Shown: positions 55,863-64,000 of the stretch, piece after piece | Numbering within the stretch: position 1 is the stretch's first letter | Layout of the letters: every line of letters starts with the position of its first letter | Position numbers and translations under genes: made by a program | Notes under the pieces: generated by a model | Told to the model about the DNA's origin: nothing | Databases searched by the model: none | Seen by the model: the letters and a program-made list of their open reading frames with translations, nothing else | Assembly (NCBI RefSeq): GCF_042453785.1 | Contig: NC_091668.1 | Location: 2,744,501-2,808,500, forward strand | DNA from: Malus domestica | Lineage: Eukaryota; Streptophyta; Magnoliopsida; Rosales; Rosaceae | Length of the DNA: 64,000 bases | Direction: 5' to 3'

Positions 55863-58800
55863 ATCTAAGAGGTACAACTTGAAAAATAGACGGTTCGGAC
55901 CATTAAATTTGATGTAGTGCAGGCCCCATAACTAATCCTCATTTTTATAAAGAGTGTGCTATCTCCGCATCCATTTCTACTTCTCACACTATATAATATT
56001 ATATAAGCGATATTTTGGATGCGGTTCCTAATCCTTAACATTATTTGATTAAAACCTTAATAGTATTCAAAGTTTGATCAATGTCCTTTGACTTTGTACA
56101 CCTCATTATATTACTATTAATATTTATATTTTTATAGTTTTGACATTAATTGTTTGATATTTTATGAGATTTATAATCCTATAAATTTAAAATCCCTCAT
56201 TATAATACTATTAGAAACGGTTACAATAAAAAAATACAAACATTTTGATTGAATAAATGGATAAAAATTATGTAAAAATAAGAAATAATAAATGGCAAAA
56301 GAATGTATCCATAGTGTTAAAAAAATTGGTACATTTTACAAAAAAATTGGTACATTTCACATATAACAAAGTGGTACATTATAAATAAATTAGAGTACAG
56401 ATAAAAGATTAAAAATTATGAGTACAAATGAATTTTAAAAAAATATAAGCGCTAAAAGAAATTAATACATGGGTACAAATAAAACTAAAAAGAAAATACT
56501 ACAATTTTTTTTTTTTAAATGTTGCAAATTAAAAGTGGGTACAAACTAAAAATATAAATATATGATACAAAGTTTAGGCTTAAAACCTAAATATACCATA
56601 TGTAATTTTTCTATCATTGATTAAATATACAATGTTACGTGACGGTATACACATGGGTACAAACATAAATAAAACTTTAAAAAAGATGGGCACAAAAAGA
56701 AACTAATATATGGGTACAAATTAAAAATGAAAAGAAAATTGGTACAAATTAAAAAATATTTGCAAATTAAAAATAGGTACAAATATAAATATACTAATTG
56801 TAATATTTTTAACACTAAAGGAATATATTTAAAAATAAAAAATATTTTATTATTCAAATAAGTAATGATGTTATTAATACTTATAATTATTATTTTGATG
56901 AGTTGTATCGTGTTAAATCTGTCATCCTAATGGATTATTAACAGATGATTCGATAACGGTTCGTGCAAGAAATTATTAAACCTAATACTCCTTCCTTAAT
57001 TTACACGTTACATGACGATAGATATAAAACGAGAAGCATATATTCAACTAAAACACGAGAAAATCTTGTAATGAGTCATCTTGACGAGCATTCGTATAAG
57101 GAACCTCAACTAAATTAACGCTGATCTCATCTAATTGAAGAAGAACCCTATATGTTTATTATGCATGGACTGTAAAGAGAGAGATCAAGTTGCAAGTCGT
57201 GAGTCAAAAAACTGTGGCAGGGGACACTAGTGAGAGCGACAGGAGGCGTACACGAGACCCGAGAAGAGGAAGGAGGAAGAAGAAAGGCATGCAGAGCCAA
57301 TTATTGCATCCCACGCTGCCCGACACCCATCATACTGTCGGTCCTCTTCTTCCTCCTATTTTATTCTCTCCCCTATTCGACGGTTCATTAACCCCGGGCT
57401 ACATGTTCCTTTCCCCCTTTTCTACTTACACTATCTAAAATCAAAATGACAAAAAGTATAAGAAGATTATAATCACACAGCTGAAATTACTTCTTTCATA
57501 TCTTTTTAATTTTTTTAATATTTTTTATTAAGTGTTATTGATGTGAAAAGAATATTAAAAAAATAAAAAAAGTGTGAGGGAAATAGTTTTAGATGTGTGA
57601 ATATAATCTCTCACAGGTATATTGTAAATAAATAATATCAATAGTGATTTTTAGAGTAAAAATGTTCTTTTTCGTTAACATAAACAGTACAGGAAATGTT
57701 TCATTAAAACTTTTTTTTTTTGAGATTAACATGGCCCTTCATAATTCATAATTTGATATTTAAATTAGAGTAGTACTAAGTAAATTAAATTTACAAACTA
57801 ATTGATGTGTCATTAATAAAAACGAATTCCCTTAGCATTTCCTTAAATTAAAACTTGAATTGAGTAAATAATCAATTCGCGATTAGAAACATAAAGCTAA
57901 GTTTCGTGTTGTAAACTAAAATAATAAATCGTTTTACAAACAGATTCCAAATTGAAGAAATATAAATACAAATAAGATTCTCAAGGCTAAAATAGGCTTA
58001 ATGTCTAAATTAATTTAAAAATAATATTTGGCTACTCAAAACATGAGTAGGAGCTCTTATTCAAAAAGTTTTATTTTTAATTATAGAACTTCATATTTAT
58101 GATTAGAAACTTTCACATTATAAAACATTTTATAAAGGTCATATATGCAAAAAAAAAAAAATCAATTAAAACTAAGGTTATTTAGTTATCAAACTGTATT
58201 AGGACAGATGGACATAGATAATAAAAGTATTATAAATTGTCTATATGCTTGCTACAGTTTGATTGACTTACCGACTTTATTTTTAATTCATTTTTTGTAG
58301 AGACAATTTTTATAGAGGATTTATAATTTAACGGTTCTGATTATAAACACAAAATTTTGAGTCTAACAAGAAAAATTTTAGATGATAATTACTACTCACC
58401 TTAAGTTGCCAAACATTATTCGTATTCAAACTAATATAAATTGTGGTAAAACATTCAAACAATGTAACTACATTAATGTTGTTTCAATACAAACCGTTCA
58501 ATTAAAAGTCTATGTTGTTTTATATACAAGAAAAATGCTAAGAAAACTCTCTTAAAGTAAGACTGTTTTATGGATTATCTGTCATTTCATATTATTGACA
58601 CAATCTTATAATAATAACATGAAAATTGTGTTAAAAACATGAAGTTATAAATAGAAAAATGGATTTGAAAGAATGTCTTAGCATTTATCTAAACACAAAA
58701 CTAATTAAGTGGTAACTAAAGGAAAATGGATTTGAGGGTTGATCATTTAAATAGAGTTTTAACGAAACATTCCTGGTATTGTTCAATTTAACGAAAAATG

Positions 58801-59478
58801 ATATTTTTACTCTAAAAAGTCACTTCTGATACTATTCACTTACAACACATTTTTATTTATTTTTATTAAAACTTGAAGTTTTCAAATCATTTTCATTATT
58901 TTTCCTTAAAAAAAATAGTAGCATACAAGTTAATATATAGTTACAGATTGAAGAAGATAAAGTAATACTGAAAGTTCTTGAGTTTTGTTTTAATTTTTTT
59001 ATTACGAAAGGTTTGAACAAAAAAAACAATCATTGCAATTCATTTCTTGCACAAACTGCTCATGTTTTAAACTGCAAACAGAGTGTAATGAAGATGAAAA
59101 AAAATTTCTACAATATTTTGTATCGTTTCAAGGAATGCCGTTCTCAACGGAGAATCTCAGTGAGATATAGATGGGAGATATTGCCAAACTTTTAAAAATA
59201 TGTCTTGTGATCGGGGAAGAACTCGGTCCGATTCCGACTGAACCAAGTTGGTGACATGAAACAAGGTTGAGTGGAGACGCCAACCCTACCTGATACGCCA
59301 GCTTCCCTCCCAAGACACACCACCGAAAATATTATCACTGTCCCATCATTATCACCAGCACCTTCCTCAATCCCATCACACCTGACCACGTCACCAGCCC
59401 CGTACAACTTCAATAAATATTAGCTCCCCAATAAAATTGGCTCTCGAGGCAAAAAGCTCTCTAACTTGAACAAGGATG
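55863..59478. other. AT-rich intergenic DNA, no gene recognised
   Basis: Very AT-rich with a repeated 'gggtacaaat' word between about 56330 and 56790, suggesting an old degenerate repeat. The frames at 56621-56857 (-), 57190-57438 (+) and 59128-59413 (-) have no family resemblance. Confidence 0.45.
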
Positions 59479-59669
59479 GTCTGCCCTTTTACTTTTTATG
59501 TTCTTTCGTACATTTTTGTTTGTATGGTCACGGTTAAACCACGTTAATATTTTATATTATTATTTATTTTTATTTTATTATTTTTATAAAAAAATATAAA
59601 ATATTGACGTAATTTAATCGTGATCACATAAAAAAAAGTACAAGAGGGCACCGAAAATAGAAGGCAGAC
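59479..59669. mobile_element. MITE related to 28083-28303
   Basis: The left 'tctgcccttttac' and reversed right 'tgtctgccttctatt' are its ends. The inner 'ggtcacggttaaaccacgt' and its inverted counterpart match the MITE at 28083-28303. Target duplication not resolved. Confidence 0.55.
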
Positions 59670-59902
59670 ATTTCTTGTCCCTCTAACTTCGTTATGATTA
59701 GATATACTTATGCAGTTTTACCGTTGTTTTTACAAAGAGTTTGCACGAATCCGTGTTTCTAGTTACAAATGAATAATCCTTCCGGCCACAAGACACGCAA
59801 ATATCAACCGCACAGTAAAGTTAATTAAAGATAAATACGAAAAAATAAGTTAAATCCACTTAAATTACTAAATAAAATTAATTAGGAGGTGGTAGTTCAG
59901 CC

Positions 59903-59908
59903 CACGTG
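59903..59908. promoter_or_regulatory. G-box (CACGTG) upstream of Dof gene
   Basis: CACGTG within 'gcccacgtgtcac', about 125 bp before the Dof start codon. It is a common binding core for bZIP and bHLH factors. Use here is inferred from position only. Confidence 0.45.
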
Positions 59909-60031
59909 TCACTCGCGCCACCTTCCTCACTCTCGATAAAACCCTCTCACTTCTTCTAGTGCTTTCTCCCCACTCTCTTTGGCCTGCTCAAATAATATCC
60001 ATTTCCTTACTCCAAAACGACAACACTAACG

Positions 60032-60793
60032 ATGCCGTTTGACTCTGCCGACGCGCAAATGCGACAGTCGGCGACGACGAGAGTCCAGCACAGTCTGGGT
60101 CACCCACCGCCGCAGCAGACCGAGCCACTTCACTGCCCCCGTTGCGATTCCGACAACACCAAGTTCTGCTACTACAACAATTATAACCTCGCCCAGCCAC
60201 GCCACTTCTGCAAGTCCTGCCGCCGCTACTGGACCCACGGTGGCACCCTCCGAAATGTCCCCGTCGGCGGGGGCTCCCGCAAGAACACCAAGCGTTCTCG
60301 CCCGTCCTGCTCTTCCTCCTCGGGCTCGCCTTCCTCCTCTTCACTGACCCAGGAGGTCAGCTCCGTCGCTCCCACAAAACCCATTTCCTTTCCAGTGGAA
60401 CCGAAGCTGGAGACGGCGTTGGATCACGACAAACTAATGGACCTGAACGAAAGCGCTGTCGGGAACGGCGGCTTCACTTCTATGTTGAGTTCTCAGGGCC
60501 CACCTGCACCTGGGTTCTTGGCCCTTGGCGGGTTTGGGTATGGATTCGGGTACGGGTTGGGACTCGGGCAAGGGTTGGACGAAGTGGGTACTTTCGGCTA
60601 CGGCGGCGGCAGAGGCGTCCTCGCTTTTCCCGAGGAAGGTGACTTTGCAAATATTAACCACAACAACAGTGGAGCTGTTTCTGGGGGTTCTGTCGGGTGC
60701 AACACGTGGCAGATTATGACTGGTGGTGATGGAGGGATGGCCGAGAACAACGGGGATTGCTTTACCTGGCCGGAGCTTGAGATTTCCAAGTAA
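60032..60793 (+). CDS. Dof zinc-finger transcription factor
   Basis: A single-exon 253-residue protein. The Dof domain (about residues 33-88) has the C-X2-C-X21-C-X2-C zinc site at Cys35, Cys38, Cys60 and Cys63, with '[19 protein letters not shown]' and '[20 protein letters not shown]'. It is followed by a basic 'RKNTKRSRP' tract and a Ser run. A glycine-rich section lies at about 170-205 and an acidic, Trp-containing tail ('[10 protein letters not shown]') at the C-terminus. Dof proteins bind AAAG cores in promoters. The [11 protein letters not shown] form is closest, from memory, to the Arabidopsis Dof3.4/Dof5.8 type. Its GC-rich, codon-like composition stands out from the AT-rich flanks and supports a real gene. 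Confidence 0.95.
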   Translation: MPFDSADAQMRQSATTRVQHSLGHPPPQQTEPLHCPRCDSDNTKFCYYNNYNLAQPRHFCKSCRRYWTHGGTLRNVPVGGGSRKNTKRSRPSCSSSSGSPSSSSLTQEVSSVAPTKPISFPVEPKLETALDHDKLMDLNESAVGNGGFTSMLSSQGPPAPGFLALGGFGYGFGYGLGLGQGLDEVGTFGYGGGRGVLAFPEEGDFANINHNNSGAVSGGSVGCNTWQIMTGGDGGMAENNGDCFTWPELEISK

Positions 60794-63099
60794 CAAAGTT
60801 ACTATTTTAACCCACATCCCGGAAGAAAAAGAGAGGAGGATTAAATTTCCTATATTTTTTCTTTTCTTTTCTGGGTTTTTGGTTAGTTGTTCTGATCATC
60901 TCGTTTTGTTTTCTGGGTCGGATTCTATGGTGGGTTTGTGGTATATAGATATATCGCTATAGGTTACAAAAGTTAGTTGCTTTCGGTGGCTCTATGTTGT
61001 CTGATTTAGGGTTTAGTTTTTCTTGGGTCTGTAAATGTTCTGTCTTTGGACAGAAACGCTGCAAAAAAACACGGACAAAGACGACTGCTTTTTCGGTAAA
61101 ACTGCATTTACTTTTCCATGCAATTTCATCTTCTTGGTTAATTTGAGATTTCCAGCTGACTAGCAATATGTTGTCGATACTCGCTCGTTGTATTGTTGAT
61201 ATATATGATCGATATTTTTGGTTATGTTAGGCAGGTTTTTGTTTGTGAGATCATTTTTTATTCCTTGGATCCGAAATCTGTCTACAAAACAGTGTAAATA
61301 GGGCATGATGAATAATCGAGTCCCACGTTGTCAAATTTGGTGGAAGGAAATTAATTATTAATCAAGGGAAACCTGGAAACCAGACATGAACTGACAATTG
61401 GACAACTACAAGTTAAAAGAGTAATGCTATAGAGATTAAATTTGGAGATAAAATTTTGAAAATTAAATGACATAAAAGTTGACAATTGATTTATTACTTT
61501 ATAGTTGATAAACATGTTTATTCTTGTTGGTGATACATTATTTAAATTTTAAATTTAGTCTTCTTAATATTACAACAAATTAAATTAATAGGGTTTATTA
61601 CAAGAGAATTCAGACACTCAACCTACCTCGGTGTAGTTTAAGGTTTTTATACTTCAAAGATTTATCTATACTGTTCAGCTTCGGAATTGAATAGTGAGTA
61701 TATGTTTGTCATGATGCTGAAAATGTGAGAATTTTTTAGCTACATTGCCACTGTTCAGGGACCACTTTGAATCAAATCCCAAAGATAGGATTCGAACCTA
61801 CGACCAATAATTAGTTACCAGCTAATCGCTTTAGAGATTAGATCTCTTAAGAGTGCCATTTCCGTTTTCAACTTATGACCAATATGAGCTTGAAGTTTTC
61901 AAAAAACTTGTTTGGGCTTCATTTGAAATTAGAATCCGGACAATTATTGGGGTTAACTTATTTAATTGCATGCATGAAACTGTAAGAAATGTTGTTTCCC
62001 CTTGAAATTTACTTGATTTGTACTTTTAGGTTGAACTAAATGTGAATCTAATGCACCCCATTTTTCTCAAGGCTGAAATACTTTAGTGTTACTAATTCAC
62101 ATATTTTGAAAATCGGCAGTTAAAGGTATGTACTCTAGGGCATAAGTATAAATATGTAAAATATGACCACTAATATTAGAGTTTAGTAGTATTTATTTCT
62201 ACTTGTATATGTGAAAATGAGTTCAATTTAATACCAAATTGTTTTTTTACGGGAGGTTTAACTCGAAATCAAATCAAATCCTACTTGTAGGCTTTTTGAA
62301 TCTTAAAAAGTGTTATATTTGTCCTATTTGTATATTCAAATTCCAATTCCGCTCGCAGGTTTATGTTGTTGGCAATACATACATGATGATTATACAATAT
62401 ATGAGGTATCCAACACTTCGAAAAGGAGGACTAATTATTTGTTAGAGTTTGAAAAGGCTAAACGCATTTAAGCAATTCTTGACCACAGTTAAAAAACACA
62501 AGTTCTCTCAAAAACTTTCAACTGGAGTACCACTTGTGTTTTTGTCAACTTCGTGCTTTGAATCCAAGACTAATGAACATATGTGACTTGAAATTCTACC
62601 GCAATTCTACTGGACTGGAATAATCATGTTTTGCATCACCCTCACGTTAGGGTTGAGCAAAAATGTCTATTTCATCGCATTAATCACGGAGAGCGCCAGC
62701 TTGCCTTGTATGATCCACTAAACCACAACCCATGCATGCATGCCCACCATATAGTTTAATTAATTAATTAAATTTAAGGTTACTTTACTAATTGGTCTCT
62801 GCTAGTTGAAATCTAATTGGTCTCTGCTAGTTGAAATCCCAATTAAACATATGATTATTATCATATAAATACATATATAGGTCTGTGATCAGGTGGAGTC
62901 ATCATTCTAGTTGGGATATTTGTCATCCCCACCCCCCACCATACCCGCATTTCCTCTTTTTATTAAGAACTGCCATCGACGAAATTATTAACTCGATTCA
63001 ATGTGCATTAAGCAGCACCCTCATTTTCTTCCCACTATCCATTATCATTGCATATCCCATTCCACATTACCAACCTAAACTACATAATTAATTAAATCA
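60794..63099. other. Dof 3' region and intergenic DNA
   Basis: 60794 to about 61250 is probably the Dof 3' UTR and flank. At about 61776-61830 the minus strand has a tRNA-like piece with 'ggttcgaatcc', too short between D-loop-like and T-loop-like parts to be a working tRNA. No gene is seen in the rest. Confidence 0.45.
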
Positions 63100-63296
63100 C
63101 TACGGGGTGTCCTAGTGGTTGAGACTAATTTCAGGCTCGTATTCCACAAGACAGGTCATGTGTTTGATTCATGACGATAGTGAATCACACGATGGTGGTC
63201 AGGAGGAAGTTGAAATACCTCTTGTGAGTCTTCTCAACCTTCAAAAGGGTGGACTACAGTGGTGAAGCCATTAGCTGGTCCCCTTAAAAAAAAAAC
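63100..63296 (+). mobile_element. tRNA-derived SINE, third family
   Basis: A-box 'tgtcctagtggttgaga' (about 63108-63124), B-box-like 'gtgtttgattcatg' (about 63160-63173), a body with 'cacgatggtgg' and 'cctcttgtgagtcttc', and an A tail (about 63287-63296). The body differs from the SINEs at 2955 and 32617. Confidence 0.6.
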
Positions 63297-63444
63297 TATG
63301 TAATGTGAAAACTCAAACTATAGAAAAAAATGGGTTGATTACACATACACCCCTGAAGTTTTTTGTGTGTTTCACACAACCCGCTCAGGTTTTTAACATA
63401 TCACAAACACCCCAATTAACAAGTTTTTCCACCGGGTATTTTTC

Positions 63445-63960
63445 TCCCCAAGGAAGATTTTGGAGATGTTGAAACTGAGTGCCGATTGGGATCTTGCCAA
63501 CCAAGTGATTGCTTGAGAGGTTCAAGAATGCAAGGAAATGGAGTTCTGAAAATTCAGGTGGAACCTCTCATGTTGTTTCAGTGAAAGATCGAAATTCGAA
63601 AGACTCGAGATTTCGAAAGTTACTCGATGATGATGGGATTTCACCTATGAAATCATTGTTGGAGAAGTTGAGGATATACAATGATCTGAATTCTCCGATA
63701 TCGACATGTGTTTGTCCGTAAGAAATTGTTGCCTGAGAAGTCAATCGCGGTGAAGATAGTTACAATCTTTTCCTGGTCCATTGGCAAATCTTTGCTCACA
63801 GTTGTTACTGAGCTCCGGTATAAATATTTTCATCGTTTCTGCTCGCATGCAGAAGGTGATTTGCATCATCTTGGTTAGCCACCATAGCCTTCCATATTGC
63901 CAAAGATCCTACTGGTTACTATTGTCAAATATCATTAGGTTTTTCAAAAGATAGGTCTAA
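63445..63960 (-). pseudogene. Decayed LRR receptor-like protein fragment
   Basis: Read on the minus strand in several frames: 'VTTVSKDLPMDQEKIVTIFT' then 'AIDFSGNNF' (about 63800-63730), 'SLYILNFSNNDFIGEIPSS' (about 63690-63630), and 'FLAFLNLSSNHLVGKIPIGT' (about 63540-63480). These match the last leucine-rich repeats and the stretch before them in Cf/RLP-type cell-surface immune receptors. Frame changes and at least one stop (near 63590) separate the pieces. No signal peptide, earlier repeats or transmembrane end are seen. The window ends before its upstream part could be judged. Confidence 0.7.
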
Positions 63961-64000
63961 TCAAAATTTGTAGTCAAACACTATTTTAACTCCGTAAGAG

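Noticed and set aside
61776-61830. A tRNA gene on the minus strand
   Set aside because: The T-loop-like part is good, but too few bases separate it from the D-loop-like part for an anticodon arm; no acceptor stem pairs.
1-64000. CRISPR arrays, bacterial operons, integrated viral genes
   Set aside because: No regularly spaced repeats, no bacterial gene organisation, and no frame resembling viral polymerase, coat or movement proteins.

Overview
This is eukaryotic nuclear DNA from a dicot plant. Genes have GT-AG introns, intergenic DNA is AT-rich, and small transposons and SINEs are everywhere. The gene content (REM-type B3 factors, Dof, ent-kaurene oxidase) and a Cassandra-like LTR carrying a 5S-rRNA motif fit a woody dicot. 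Rosaceae (apple/pear type) is my best guess, but that is inference, not something proven here.

Layout. 1-9485: intergenic, with a SINE, a duplicated segment holding telomere-like motifs and a 1.4 kb hAT-like element. 9486-11281 (+): a complete seven-exon TMEM147 gene. 12083-22117 (-): three REM/B3 genes with two, three and two B3 domains; a 1.07 kb Mutator-like element sits between the second and third. 23265-26105 (-): an intronless 946-residue protein of the molybdenum-cofactor-sulfurase-like family whose PLP lysine is replaced by arginine. 26106-35284: gene-poor, with MITEs, SINEs, an inverted-repeat element and a 459 bp tandem duplication. 35285-42473 and 45319-48214 (+): two tandem, intact ent-kaurene oxidase (CYP701A) genes with identical eight-exon structures. 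The first has a 4.2 kb foldback element in intron 2. 48215-60031: a transposon-rich gene desert. 60032-60793 (+): a single-exon Dof zinc-finger gene. 63445-63960 (-): a decayed LRR receptor-like-protein fragment at the right edge.

Function. The kaurene oxidases act in gibberellin synthesis (ent-kaurene to ent-kaurenoic acid). TMEM147 is an ER membrane protein of the Sec61-associated machinery. The B3 and Dof genes are nuclear DNA-binding regulators. Nothing suggests that these genes form one pathway; they are ordinary neighbours on a plant chromosome.

The most interesting structure is in kaurene oxidase copy 1. A terminal-inverted-repeat element (36168-40395) is flanked by TAA on both sides, and copy 2 keeps a matching site without it. 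Its long arms contain older repeats, and the left arm carries a Cassandra LTR that is missing from the right arm. All exon boundaries were set by eye from GT-AG sites, reading frame and protein-family similarity; no transcript data were available.
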